A DNA stretch of 23,044 nucleotides from Gymnopilus junonius (taxonomy: Eukaryota > Basidiomycota > Agaricomycetes > Agaricales > Galerinaceae): the NCBI GenBank assembly GCA_015501075.1, contig JADNYJ010000490.1, forward strand, positions 1-23,044, given 5' to 3'. Positions 1 to 10,696 of the stretch are shown piece by piece (within the stretch, counting starts at the first letter, position 1; each line of letters starts with the position of its first letter). The position numbers and the translations under genes were made by a program. The notes under the pieces were generated by a model, which was not told where the DNA came from, made no database searches, and saw only the letters and a list, made by a program, of their open reading frames with translations.

Positions 1-276
1 GTGTGCAGGATTCTAGAGGAGCCCCGGCAAGACTAGTCTGTTGCCCAGTCAACATATCTATGAGCTTCGACGTTCAGAGGTGTGAACTTTCTCAGGTCTA
101 TATAGCACGAAATAGACGGACATTACTCTTGCCAGATCCTGTCGGGCCCATTAGTCTGTAAAATTTCGCTTAATGTAAGTAAGCCTCTCCCATAGTAAAA
201 TATAAGCATACGCAATGATAATGTCATCTCTTCTAATATCGCTTGACTCCGTTACTGCCTCAAACCTTAACGCCAT
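1..276 (-). CDS. AIG1-like P-loop GTPase, 5' portion (runs off left edge)
   Basis: Model: complement(join(<1..64, 122..155, 212..276)). Exon 1 starts at the ATG at 276-274 and encodes a short leader ending in DDIIIA. Exon 2 is a 34-nt micro-exon carrying the Walker A motif LMGPTGSGKS. Exon 3 begins LIDMLTG and reads open to the window edge, ending in LESCT, a segment seen at the same place in the other copies (LNSCT in copy C, LSSCT in copy B). Both introns (56 and 57 nt) start with GT and end with AG, and the phases agree. The DTPG and TKW motifs would lie outside the window. By family it should bind and hydrolyse GTP; its cellular role is unknown. The leader (DDIIIALMGPTGSGKS) is closer to the general basidiomycete AIG1-like subgroup than to copies B-E. 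It lies head-to-head with the decayed copy at 731-1142. The donor GTCCGT of intron 2 is weak, so that join is slightly less certain. Confidence 0.7.
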
Positions 277-730
277 GGCCAAGGGGGCAAAGCTCAAAGT
301 GAAAGTTGGCGGTGGCAACTGTACTAGAGAGAAGCCACGGAATCCTATTTATTTCATTGATAAGGGGGTCTCTAGCGCTGCGTCTCTCTCTTGAGGCACG
401 ATAAACACGTGGTACTTTGAAGGAGTTGTTATGAGTATGAGGTGAGCAGACGTCTTTCAGCATTGCTTACATATGTCGTCCTCGTGGAAACTTTAAGGTT
501 TAATTACTCAGGAGTCAGCGCTTACGAGAGGGTTATCTCACTCGATGCCTTGCTTGATGAGAGCGATCATTCATTTCGGACTAGCCGGCTTTCTTTATGC
601 AACGTGTAGACACTGCGGGAACTTCGAAATGTGAGACATGGATTCATTTGAGCGTGCTGTTGGTGCGTGGACGGTGGCCTGACGTTATTCATTCTGAGTG
701 TGTAAGGTTTTATTCCCCCGGTACTTCGCA
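277..730. other. Intergenic, divergent spacer
   Basis: This stretch lies between the leftward GTPase and the decayed rightward GTPase. Short open frames on either strand show no recognisable domain and no consistent splice structure. It presumably holds the promoter of the leftward gene, but no clear TATA box or other element can be assigned. Confidence 0.4.
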
Positions 731-1142
731 GATTTGGCGCCAGAACAGGGCTGGCTGAAAAAGTCGTGCGTGGTTTTCATCTTACAATGCCACATTCATT
801 TTGACTTACTTTAACCTGTTTCATTATTTGAGCAGCTATGGAAAGCGCCTCAGGGTTTTCGGCATACTATACCTCTATAGGATTTCTGACAATCGAATGA
901 CAGACCCACCTTATCCGAACTTCCAGATGTTTCAAAGACTGCTGGGCGCCAAATATCATCCCCGCGTGCTCCTGGTGACGACGATGTGGGAAATTGTGAG
1001 CCCAAAGGCAGGTGAGCAGAGGAAAAAAGAGGTGGAAAAGCACTGGCAAGAAATGACGGCGCATGGGTCTGCAGTTCTCACTCACAATGGGAAAAGAGAG
1101 AGTGCACAGAGCATTGTTCAGAGACTTCTGGACCAGCGGTGA
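731..1142 (+). pseudogene. Decayed AIG1-like GTPase (copy A): P-loop remnant plus C-terminal half
   Basis: Residues read from 836 after a good acceptor (TTTGAGCAG) give the C-terminal half of the same GTPase fold: ILYLYRISDNRMT, then LLVTTMWE at the G4 position, then a helical tail ending QRLLDQR and TGA at 1140-1142. The central exon with DTPG is missing. Just upstream, 731-768 resembles a broken P-loop exon. It follows an acceptor-like TTCGCAG and reads GGCGCC..ACAGGG..GGC..AAAAAGTCG, but only if at least one base is inserted and a stop is ignored. No start codon or complete G domain can be built, so a full product looks impossible. The YLYRISDNRMT signature differs from the YLHDIS type of copies B-E and puts this remnant in another subgroup, probably that of the leftward neighbour. 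The alternative is a small protein made from the 3' half alone. Confidence 0.6.
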
Positions 1143-1524
1143 CTTGGAATTTAGTTATGAAATGACATTTTCAGTATGAATGTGTATATTGATCTCTGTA
1201 AATATCTTAATATTTATTTCAGATGATGTATGATATCGAGCTACGCACAGTTGATAGTCGACCAAACGTTCGTGGTCTGATTAGCTGTAGTTCTAAAAAT
1301 AGAAGCTTTCTATCTTCGGATTGCTGTGACGTTTTCGCTGCTGCCTCCACGGTTTCGGAGGAACAGCGGAGCGATTGCCACTTGATCAGATCCAACCAAC
1401 TCGACGTACGTGGACATCGACGAACGCAATGTCAGAGGCCATTGTACCCAGACTCAGGCTGCACCATGGCTCGTCCGCTATGGCCATATCTCAGTCCGAT
1501 AAAAAACCCAATCTCGCTACCAGA

Positions 1525-2139
1525 ATGACCTACCAACCGGTCACCATTCATGCGCCTCCCAAGACGGATCTCTGGCGCAAACCACCCAACACAGATATCG
1601 ATAACGTGCCTATCTATCTTCTATCCACACCCATCGATCTTCACAGGTTCCATACCGCTCGCGTTACCGTTCACGGCAATTGGAGCACACTTTACGATCA
1701 GGGAGGGTTAGCTCTATTCATCCCTGACGAAGATATCAAAAAATGGGTGAAGACAGGGATCGAATTCGTCAATGGCAAACCATTCGTCAGTACTGTTGGG
1801 ACTAGCAGATGGAGCGATTGGTCCCTCGTCCAGCTTCCCGAGAGCGCAGGCGGAAAAGTAACGATACAAGTGGAGAGGGAAACGAAAGGAGACGAGCGGG
1901 TCGAGAGTTTGTGGATCTATATCATCAACGAAGAGACTGGGGAGAAGCTGGGGATCAGGGAGATTACCTGGTGGTTTAGGCAGGACGTTGCGCAGGGCGA
2001 GGAGGAGAATGATGGATATAGGTGTTTACTAGTCGGAGTATACGGTGCACGTCCTACCGTTCCTGAAGGAGCAGGAAGAGAAAAAGAGGAACTCGAAGTG
2101 AAGATCGAGAACTTTGAAGTTACTTTATTCGATGATTAG
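1525..2139 (+). CDS. Ree1-like protein (DUF1349, concanavalin A-like fold)
   Basis: A single-exon reading frame of 204 residues from the ATG at 1525 (MTYQPVTIHAPPKTDLWRKP). The stretch TDLWRKPPNTD, a beta-rich body with WSDWSLVQLPE and ESLWIYII, and a C-terminal ITWWFRQD and LLVGVYGARP fit the DUF1349 family, whose yeast member Ree1 ('regulation of enolase') is about 200 residues long. The fold is a lectin/glucanase-like beta sandwich; the molecular activity is unknown, and Ree1 has been linked to carbon-source-dependent enolase expression in yeast. In-frame ATGs also occur at 1429 and 1480, but the extra residues there are not family-like, and the length match favours 1525. No signal peptide is visible, so the protein should be cytosolic. 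I see no evidence that it is functionally tied to the flanking GTPases. Confidence 0.8.
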   Translation: MTYQPVTIHAPPKTDLWRKPPNTDIDNVPIYLLSTPIDLHRFHTARVTVHGNWSTLYDQGGLALFIPDEDIKKWVKTGIEFVNGKPFVSTVGTSRWSDWSLVQLPESAGGKVTIQVERETKGDERVESLWIYIINEETGEKLGIREITWWFRQDVAQGEEENDGYRCLLVGVYGARPTVPEGAGREKEELEVKIENFEVTLFDD

Positions 2140-2795
2140 ACAGATAGCGCTATTTCAATACGGAAATTTGTTTTGTACCAATATATTCAATTTTTTAGAT
2201 GACCTTCAGAAATGTTCCATCCATTTCCAATTCCAATTCCATTGATGCAGGACCGCTCATGATCATAGGCGATGACGTGATTCGAGGTTTTATCTTATCT
2301 TAAGTATCCTTTCACGATATCGGTCGGTCCGAGCTGGTCCGATTTACTGTCAATTTTATTCGGCGATTGAACGCAAACGCCTGGAATCGGCATTGGCACG
2401 TAGCCACAGCTTTCCACACTTTCAACCTGGCAATCGTGATGGGCAGGAGCGACAGTCAACGATGCTATGTAGATAGTTTAGCCACCGATGTTGGCCCTTA
2501 TAATTACATGAGTAGAAGATACAATACTATATATTGACCATTTTGTTCTCCGATTCCACTGCGGCAGCATATATGTCCAGTGATTGTGCGGTACTGGCGT
2601 GGCGAATGTCTCGGCAAAGCGGTTACACAGCACACGTATACGTGGCTTGCTCGACACGTCGCCGTCGACTCTCCGAGCACTAGCTTCCGAGGCTCGACCC
2701 TATTGTCTATTTTACATGCTTATATAATCTACCTCCTTTGCTCGAAGAAAAGATCAGCAGATTCCTCAAGAGGGGCAGAATTCCTGGATCGTAGA
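2140..2795. other. Intergenic between convergent genes
   Basis: This is the spacer between the 3' ends of the Ree1-like gene and the TPR-CHAT gene. It contains a short run of the hexamer ATTCCA (about 2220-2243) and AT-rich patches suited to 3' ends. No coding feature or RNA gene is supported; the 83-codon open frame at 2580-2831 shows no family features. Confidence 0.4.
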
Positions 2796-5700
2796 TCAAA
2801 TTCCAACATGAATATACGGTATCCAAGCTAGGAGAGCCTCCGTCGAATCGCCGAGCCTTTCTCGTAGACGCCGCGTCGCAACATGGAGGGCTCGTGCTGC
2901 GTGTTTGCCATTCAACTGTGCTCCTCCGAGTACTTCACTTTCATCATTGTTCAAGAGATTCTCGTAGAAGGTTTCTGCTAGCTGAGGAGCGTGCTGGTCC
3001 GAGATGGACCACATAGTCGCGACAACACTGCGATACCCAGCTGCCAACATTCCAGCAGCGAGATGAACCACTTCTTCTGCAAGATTCTCGTCACCTGTAC
3101 TTGTTTGACATGCAGACATGAACGCAAGGTCCGCGTTGGCGAGATTTTTCTTCATGATCTCAGAAAGTTTGAGTGGCCCATCGTATAGATGGATTCCGCT
3201 TTCAAGAGGGTTCGTGATTTCCTGGGAAGCATGACAGGCCAAATGGATGCAAGAGTAGGACTCCATGGATTCCGAAACGACGTTGGTGGTTGCTTTATCG
3301 CTATCATATGATACTGATCGTATTTGCATTTTTTCCAATTGTTCTTTTATTTTCTGCACTTCCATAATGGTGCACGGAATTTTTGGTAACCCAGGCGTAT
3401 CGGGTTGACTAACCAGCAATATTCCTTTCTTGGTCGTGCAGGGATCGTCCCGGGATCTCAAACGAGTAAGGGTGCTTAATGTAGGAATGTATGAAGAGAC
3501 TGCAAAATCAGCTAAGCAGGTTCCTGGAGTGCTTCTGCCGTGGTAATAAATTCCAGCAGCATGAATTGGGAGGAAAGCGAAAGGTCCTGTTGGGCACCAC
3601 CAAATACGAGGTAACCTTGTGTTATCATCTGGAACCTGCAAAGCTCAAGTTAGTCGATGATTATCTTATTCGGCGAATCGTGAGCGCACCTGGATTGCTA
3701 AGGCTTGCAAGATAGGTTCGACGAGGTCAGCCCATAGAGTATGCAATAGTTTTCGAACATCGTCTTGGGGAGGATCACATCTATAATAAATAGCAGCGCG
3801 AGGATCGGAGATAGGCTCATCCGTGTATCGCGTTCGCAACCGATGGGATGATAGGTACCTGCGCAGCGTTTCAGCTAATGTCTTTGCCCGTTCATAAGTG
3901 AATCGTTCCAGTGGTATGTGCATTGGTTCGTCGCACTCAGCTATGAGGACGAGAGCATCACAACGGTTCTTATCTGCGTTAATAATAATAATCGGGCCTT
4001 CATCTGGAAGCCCGCGCATGAGGTCTGCACACCTTTTGGGCCGAAGAAAGCTGTCGAAGCCGGGAATATTTCGAATCGTCTTTAGGAGCTCATCCCGTTC
4101 TTTCGCGAGCTTGAGGTGTTTGTATGCTTCTCCTTCCAAGGATATTTTCGTATCCATCGACAATAATCCGTCTTGATGGCTGGAATCTGCACGAGACCCG
4201 GCATTCTCTAGCTGCCTTGACAAGAGAGAAAATCGATCGGAAAGAGGTGGGCTGTGGTCGTGAAGGTCGTCCAGAGGGGTACGCAGCTGATTGATTTGAT
4301 TCCAAACTATACAGCGACCTTGTTCTAACCACTCTAAAGCTTTATCGAGCTGATCAACAGACAAAGCAACCGCAGCCGCAGCAGTAGATGATTGCGAAGA
4401 GTTGATGAGAAGCTCATGACGGCGTCTGAACGTGTTTTCCAGTCCGACGTTAAGAGAAAGAAGATGGATGATGTGTTCATGAGCCTCTAGCAATTCTGAT
4501 GGCGAAGCTAAAGACATTTTAGAGAGCTCTGCCCATTTTTTCGCTGCCATCATAGACATGGAAGGAGGGCCAGTCGGGATTCTGGCTGCTTGACGATAAG
4601 CTGATAGGGAAAGATTAAAAAGCTCTGTTTGCCCCGATATTTCAAAGCAAAACATATATAGGCGCCCTAGGTTGTTAGCCCTGATCGACAATTCTGGATG
4701 TCCGTTTGGAGTAAGATGAAATGAGCGTTGCATAAGCTCAGCGGCTTGAGAAATATCTGTAGGCCTTCTGATGAGCTGAAAGCGGCATAAATAGGAAATT
4801 CCAAGAGTGTGAAGCAAGTATGGTAAACGTGGATGACCATCTCGAGTGAGGTCAGCTGCTTTTTGCATAAATCGGATTGCTTCCGAAATATCTATCAGCT
4901 TGTTGTGGGATTCGTAACGACGAAAAAATAGTCGTCCGAGGTTGCTCAAGAAACCTGGCAGACCGATATGTCCTTCTGGAGTAAGGGAAACAGCACGTTG
5001 TTGGGCTTGAATAGCTTCAGACAAATCTGCCTGTTCTTTAGAAAGTTCAAAACGAATAGTTAGTAAGCTCGCAAGGTTATTCAGCTGGTTGCGTATTTCT
5101 GGATGTCCATTTGGAGTGAGAGAACATGCGCGCCGCTGAGCTTGGATTGCTTCTGAAATATCTATCATTTCGCCAGTGTGAAGAAAGCGAAGTGAAAGGG
5201 ATTTGGCAAGGTTGGTGAGCGAAGCTATTGTATATTCATCCCTATCTGAACAGGACTGAAGTGCACGCTGATGGAGTAGTATTGCTTCAGAAATATCTAT
5301 AATATCTCCAGTGGCTTGAAAGCGACTTGAAAATGAGAGGCCGAGATTGGTCAAGAAGGCTGGCAGGTATTCGTGCCCATCTGGTGTGAGCTGTATGCCA
5401 TGTTGACGATGCACAATTGATTCAGAAATATCTGAGAGATCCCCAGTGTGTTCAAAACGAGAGGAAAACACATTACCGAGGTTAGCTAGCATGGCTGGTA
5501 AGCTATCGTGTCCTTCGGGAGCAATGGAGATTGCATGTTGCAGGATTCGAATCGCTTCAGAGCTATCGGCGAACTGGCCTGTATGGTCGAAGCGACGCAA
5601 GAACGCGTTCCCTAGGTTAGTAAGCCTGCTTGGTAGTTCGGCATCATCATCCAAAGTGAGGTCGACTACGCGCTGTAAAGTGTGTATAGCTTCCGAAACA

Positions 5701-6790
5701 TCTGCCACTGTGCCCGTAGATTGAAAGCGATCTGACAATGAGCTTCCCAAGTTGCAGAGGAGAGTTAGAAAACTAGTATGTTCTTCTTCCATCGTTACTA
5801 GTACCTGTTGCAATGCACTGATTCCAGCCTCTGCATCCTTTGCTTTGCCTGTGATTTTGAAGCACTTGCTATAGGTCAGCCCTATGTCATTCATACAGGC
5901 CACAAATCTCTGGTCATCTGGTGAGAGACGCTCTGCGGTATCCTGGTACGCCTTGATAGCGGCCCGAAGGTCGAACTCCTTGTGTGACGTCCTAGATACC
6001 CGCACAAATTCTTCTCCGCAGAAATGTAAAGCGTAAATTTTCATCGGATTGTCTTCTGACATTTGCTGAATGACATTATATAGCACAAGCGGGTCGATGT
6101 GGCCTGGAATAAATAATGAGCTTCAACAGCGCACACACTATGGTAACATATTCAACAAACCTTTGGATGCCCTTCTCAAAATCCTATCGAGTTCAAAGGT
6201 ATAAATTTTGTATGAAATCGACAACGTTGGGGCACCCTCTGCTTGTTCAAAAGTTTGCTCAAGACCTGTATACACATCTTAAGCCGTATTCACAAATTAC
6301 ACTTGGCCGCATAACTCACGATTTCCTGGTAGAATGCTGTCTTCCGTTGGCATGTGAGAAGATTCGTTGACGGTGTCTATGTATGCATGACCCATATCAC
6401 CAGTACTTTCTGATGAGAGAAGGACTAAAATTCCATCTTCTGGAACAAGTCTGATCCAACATGAGTACGCCGGTGGGGAGATGATTGATTATCGCCTTAC
6501 ATGTACATGTCATTCTCCTGCTTCCATGTCGTAGCCGATGTCCTAGTGAGGTCTAAACGAGGGCGCATTGTCGTGTCCATGAATGACAGTACAAGCCCAT
6601 CGATCGCTAAAGTTTCCCTGTCAACCGAGGAGCATTCCACGACGATATCTAATTGATCATGGGTGGTCAGTATTCATGTTTATATAGATACCTTAGATAC
6701 TGACCTTTGATAGTGTATATCCTGCTGAGATTGAGTTCGACATAAAACTGGCATTCTTGTGCTAACAGGAAAGACGCACCTGTTCGTATT
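2796..6790 (-). CDS. TPR-CHAT protein (putative caspase-like protease with TPR array), 5' end approximate
   Basis: Model: complement(join(2796..3635, 3690..6103, 6161..6265, 6320..6450, 6501..6648, 6705..>6790)), at least 1,228 residues. All introns are 50-57 nt, GT-AG, with consistent phase. From the N-terminus: a beta-rich region (IDGLVLSFMDTT, MYILVPEDGILVLLSS) that resembles a C2-type module; a linker; about ten TPR-like units of roughly 47 residues (4575-5969); a helical connector; then a CHAT domain starting near IWWCPTGPFAFLPIHAAG. The CHAT domain keeps the His motif IHLACHA and the Cys motif MSACQTSTG of the clan CD (caspase/separase) fold, so it looks catalytically competent. By family the TPRs act as a sensor or scaffold for a C-terminal cysteine protease. 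The start codon is not resolved: the frame of the exon at 6705-6790 is open upward only to about 6805. Its substrate is unknown. It lies amid AIG1-like GTPase genes. Confidence 0.85.
4575..5969 (-). repeat. TPR-like tandem repeat array in the TPR-CHAT protein
   Basis: About ten consecutive units of roughly 47 codons. Each has a helix around DISEAIxxxQRA and a second helix around LTNLGxxFxxRF, separated by LTPDGHxxLP. The most regular units are the central ones, with DISEAI or DLSEAI at near-constant spacing; the first and last units are more diverged. The spacing exceeds the 34 residues of a plain TPR, as in the extended TPR_10/TPR_12-like arrays common in basidiomycete TPR-CHAT proteins. The repeats differ at many codons, so they are old and not a recent DNA-level duplication. 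Confidence 0.75.
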
Positions 6791-8269
6791 GGAAACTTCG
6801 GACATTATAGATAAAAGGGTACCGCACCACTGGTGAAAAATAGCAAACAGGCCTGCAGAACGTTTGTTAAGTGTCGGAAGGGTTCGTCGATCGGATACAG
6901 TCTTGTATTTTAAATAAAGAGGTTGTCGATGCTGTGCAACTATTGCAACCGTAGGCATCCGTAAAGTTAATCACGGCTAATTATTACCAGTGACACGGAG
7001 TTAAGAACGGAGGTGCGTACACAGCCATAAGCCACAGCCCTTCCCAACCTGGGGCCCAAGTTCGCTAGCGCCGTAGCGGTCATGTAGCTATGTAGATGGC
7101 GACTTGACAAACAGCGAGGGAAAAAGTGATCGAGACTGGAACTGCCCCGTCTTGACCCTTCGAGTTCAAAACGCCTGTAATCTCAACTGCGGTCTGTTAA
7201 CCAAAAGTCTAATAACATGATCGTACCTTCGTGCCTCAAATATTTTGCGCTGACAGGGTCGTTTTTTGCAGGGAAGATAGATGTTCTGATGGTACGTACA
7301 GCCACGCAAAGACCACCCGTTGTGAAGTCCGAAGGACGAGAGCTTTGCACTAGCTTAGAAGCCACAGAGATTTGGAACAATTTTTAAGGACAATCATTAA
7401 GCTGAGATTCAGTTCGAGAGACGATGAGCATTGTGAAGAAGGGCCAAATTTTACAGAATGTCTCGGCGGTAGCCGGAAAATAAAGGGTGTTTCGTTTACA
7501 TAATAATACATATCATGCTTCCTGCTCCCAAAGGTCAACCCAAAGTTGTCCCAAAGAAAGCCCTTAGGCATTAGGCCTTTTCTTGACCTCTTCCTTAGCC
7601 TTTGACGACTGCTTCGTAACCACATCTTTTCAAAAAAGGTCCCAGGTTATTGGAACATTGAAAATTTTCCATCTGGTAAGCGCCATCCTCGTCATATTTG
7701 AACAGTGATCATTCAACTTTCACGCTCAGTGCCTCAACTTGCCTTCTGGTATTGCCATTACTATAATATGGCTCTCACGCGACAGGTTAGGGTAGGTAGA
7801 CTTGTTGGCGAACTATTACAAACTTACAACGGTTCTCCTGGCCCACATTGCCCGCTCTCTCACGTCGAACCATCTGTAATGCCAACAAGAGAGTTCCGTA
7901 GTAAGCGCGCAGTGGGTGCTTGGAAATCTGGGCGTTTCTGCCAGCGCTACCCGGTCCTTATAGCATATCTGTCGGAAGATCACTTTCTCCGTGCGCAGGA
8001 TTTTTTCTGGGGCATGGACTCGCCGTAAACGTCAGACAAGTCTCTCGCCATGCGGATGCGGCATCGTTTTAATGAAAACATCAGATTTTGCAGCTAACCT
8101 GAGGGGGACTTATGTGCATTAAAGTTCTTAAAGTCACATGGAATGTCATATTTCTCATCTTGACTGCGCCGCCGCCACCGTTGTTAAACAGCACTCATTC
8201 TGTGGGACCCTTTCGATCCAACAGAACTACCATAAATTTCTGGATTCCAAGCAGCGAAGGAAATTCACG
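6791..8269. other. Largely unassigned region; may hold 5' exons of the TPR-CHAT gene
   Basis: No complete gene can be supported here. On the minus strand upstream of 6790 one or more first exons of the TPR-CHAT gene must lie, but no ATG joins in phase through a credible intron. On the minus strand at about 7480-7610, VTKQSSKAKEEVKKRPNA in one frame is followed in another frame by LWDNFGLTFG. That pattern is vaguely like the T-K-x-W-N/D-x-x-F core of C2 domains, broken by a frame change. The plus-strand open frame at 7705-8028 shows no recognisable domain and unusual composition, so I do not call it. Confidence 0.35.
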
Positions 8270-9177
8270 ATGTTCTGGAAGAATAAAAACAGGATGGGAG
8301 ACATCATAATCCCGTGAGTTCGAACTGCCTCTGGTCACATATGTTTTTTAAAGCATTTTATAGAGTCCTTGGCGCGACCGGGGCTGGCAAAAGTACAGTA
8401 GGTGTTATTGAATCGTAACTCTATTCTTACTTACGGCCTATAATCAGTTCATCAACGCACTCATTGGCAAGGACCGTATGAAAGTCGGTAGCTCCCTTTC
8501 ATCGTGTACGGGAAAACCAAAGGCAGCTAGAATCAAGTCTTTCTCCGATAATCCATTACTCAAAGGCCGATCCCTGGTGATCGTCGACACACCAGGGTTT
8601 GATGATACTGTCAAAAGCGATATTCAAACCCTGCAATCGATTGCAGATTATCTAAAAAAGACGTGAGTCAAATACCGTTCTGCAAAACTAGAGAAATTGA
8701 CCCCCTTTTCGCAGTTCCCTGAAAAAAGGCGTAATAGGTGGTGTCATTTACCTGCACGATGTTACCAGCGATCGAATGCCTCCCGTATCCGAACACTATC
8801 TGGAAATGTTGCAGAACATCTGTGGTCCACACGCTTTCAAAAACATCGTTCTTGGGACGACGAAATGGAATCAAATAGCTGGAAATGTTGGTTCAGTACA
8901 CGAAAAGCAATTGGAAGCTGTACATTGGGAACCATTTCGCAGACAAGGATCGCAAATGCATCGATTTGAAGACAATCAAGCATCTGCTTGGAAATTTATC
9001 GAGACCCTGCTCCCCACAATGCCCCTTCACGGAATCACCCTCGAGGTCCAAAAGGTGATCGATCAAGAGAAGGCCAACCACGAAACTGTAGCAGGGAGAC
9101 AGTGCTTCCAACGGGAAACTCCAGCTGTACACGACAAGTCGTTAATTCGACGGTTCCGCCAGATGTTTTGTATTTGA
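8270..9177 (+). CDS. AIG1-like P-loop GTPase, copy B (intact)
   Basis: Model: join(8270..8313, 8364..8397, 8448..8662, 8715..9177), 251 residues. Exon 1 encodes a 14-residue leader ending GDIII. The 34-nt exon 2 encodes the Walker A motif (G1) GATGAGKST. The 215-nt exon 3 runs from FINALIG to DYLKK and includes G3 as VIVDTPGFDD. Exon 4 carries GGVIYLHDVTSDRM, GTTKWN at the G4 position, HWEPFRRQGS and SAWKFIETLL. Introns are 50-52 nt with GTGAGT or GTAGGT donors. The leader ATG at 8270 is the first in frame; a second lies at 8294. It should be a cytosolic GTP-binding protein of the GIMAP/AIG1 type, with no membrane anchor seen. Its C-terminal coiled coil is much shorter than in copies C and E, and ends RRFRQMFCI. 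It is the only copy here with no visible defect in the G domain. Confidence 0.85.
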
Positions 9178-9638
9178 CACGCTGGTGAACCCTTTGTCGC
9201 AAAACAGAAGTGTGGAAGATGGAGCTGACAATGCATTTACAACAAAACCTTATCGGTTTCAATTGATCCTATCTCTGTAAAATGAGCTATGCCGGATACG
9301 GACTTTCTTTTATGTCACTCGAGTCATGAACTTCAGCTGGAGTTGCGGGAATCTTAATGGCAATTATAGTATAGAACGTTGAGAACCTTTCATCGTCTGA
9401 TCATCCTGAGGTTGAGGTTGATCGGTGTCCCGGTGTCATGGACCCATATAAACTGCATGAGGCGGGCATGAGCGAACCCTAAATATGCTGCACGGAGGAC
9501 TTAGTGCACGGAAGCATGCAGACCTTACTGGTTCGATCAGCTCCGCTGCCTACTCGCAACTCATTTATAACGCCACTCCCAGGGTCGTAACTCCTAAGCT
9601 GAACACAAACGACGCATCCTTGATCCTCTGACTGAAAT
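9178..9638. other. Intergenic between GTPase copies B and C
   Basis: No coding signal, RNA gene or repeat is supported here. It presumably contains the 3' end of copy B and the promoter of copy C. No similarity by eye to the region upstream of copy B. Confidence 0.4.
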
Positions 9639-10696
9639 ATGCCCGGCGCTAGGAGGAAAATAACTTCGGGAGATGGAAGACCGAGCGTTATCGTTATACC
9701 GTGAGTTCTGGCACCTTGATATCAAAGTTTTTCCTAATGTGAACATACAGCGTTATGGGCCCCACTGGGGCAGGAAAAAGCACTGTAAGCACATGCGTAA
9801 TTATCAAAGAACAACTGACAGTCGATTCGCCTAGTTTATTAACGCCCTTTTGAAAGAGGAGCGTATGGAGATCGGGCATAGTCTGAATTCCTGTACAACA
9901 GAGCTTAGTGCTGTTGAGATCGGTTCCTTATTCGGTCGGTCGGATGCCAGTGGCCAGCAGTTGCTTGTAGTCGATACTCCGGGATTTGATGAATATTGCG
10001 AAGGGGACGAAGAGATTTTGAAGAATATTGCTGAATGGCTGGAATGCATGTACGTCCATCACTTGTATTTGAATTTTGAATCCTGAATTACAGTGCTTAC
10101 TGTAGGTACAATAACACGGATGTCGTCCTAGGCGGAGTGATTTATCTTCACGACATATCAAGTGACCGATTCTCTGGGACTGCACGCGAAATCTGGAGAT
10201 GTTTCATAACATGTGTGGCGATGCAGCACTTGACAAAGTCATCCTCGGTACGACGAAATGGAGACGCAAAACAGAGGAAATCAATTGCAGCCATGAGGAC
10301 GAGATGAAGAAAGTCCACTGGAAGCCCTTGATCAAGAAAGGCTCGACAGTATGCAGATTTCTTGACAGTCATGAATCCGCGAAAAGCTTTATTGATATCA
10401 TTCTCCGACGGATGGCGATCGACACCGCGCTCCAGATTCAGGTGGAAATGGCGGTCCACCACAAATCAGTTCCAGAAACAAAAGCAGGAAAAGGCCTGCG
10501 AGTCCACCAGATTCTTGAGTTGCAGGCGCAGATAATACGATTGGAAGCTACTATAGCGGCATCTTCTGATGTTGAGACCGAGTCAAAGCTTGTGGAGAGT
10601 CGTAAGAGGATGCAGGGCCTGAAGAAGGAGGTACAAGATGCAAAAGTTCCCCTTCCTAGACGAATTCGCTCCCTTATTGGCCTTCTGGTGAGCTAA
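9639..10696 (+). CDS. AIG1-like P-loop GTPase, copy C (one apparent frameshift)
   Basis: Model: join(9639..9700, 9751..9784, 9835..10049, 10106..10696). Exon 1 encodes a 20-residue leader ending VIVIP. The 34-nt exon 2 carries MGPTGAGKST. Exon 3 (215 nt, the same length as in copy B) carries FINALLKEERMEIGHSLNSC and LLVVDTPGFDEY. Exon 4 has GGVIYLHDISSDRFSGTARE, then the frame changes near 10189-10191; after that NLEMFHNMCGDAALDKVIL, GTTKWR, HWKPLIKKGS and a long coiled coil follow, ending PLPRRIRSLIGLLVS. One extra A in the AAA run at 10189-10191 would restore the frame exactly. Both sides are well conserved, so this is either an assembly or base-calling error or a very recent mutation. If real, the product would stop early and lose G4 and the coiled coil. 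Confidence 0.75.

Noticed and set aside
4575..5969. Possible satellite or recent DNA repeat
   Set aside because: The periodicity is at protein level (TPR-like units); codons have diverged, so it is not a DNA repeat of its own.
6680..6958. 92-codon minus-strand frame as the first exon of the TPR-CHAT gene
   Set aside because: Its phase at the donor at 6705 does not join the downstream exon; another frame fits there instead.
7705..8028. 107-codon open frame on the plus strand
   Set aside because: No recognisable motif, odd composition and no splice partners; judged a chance open frame upstream of GTPase copy B.
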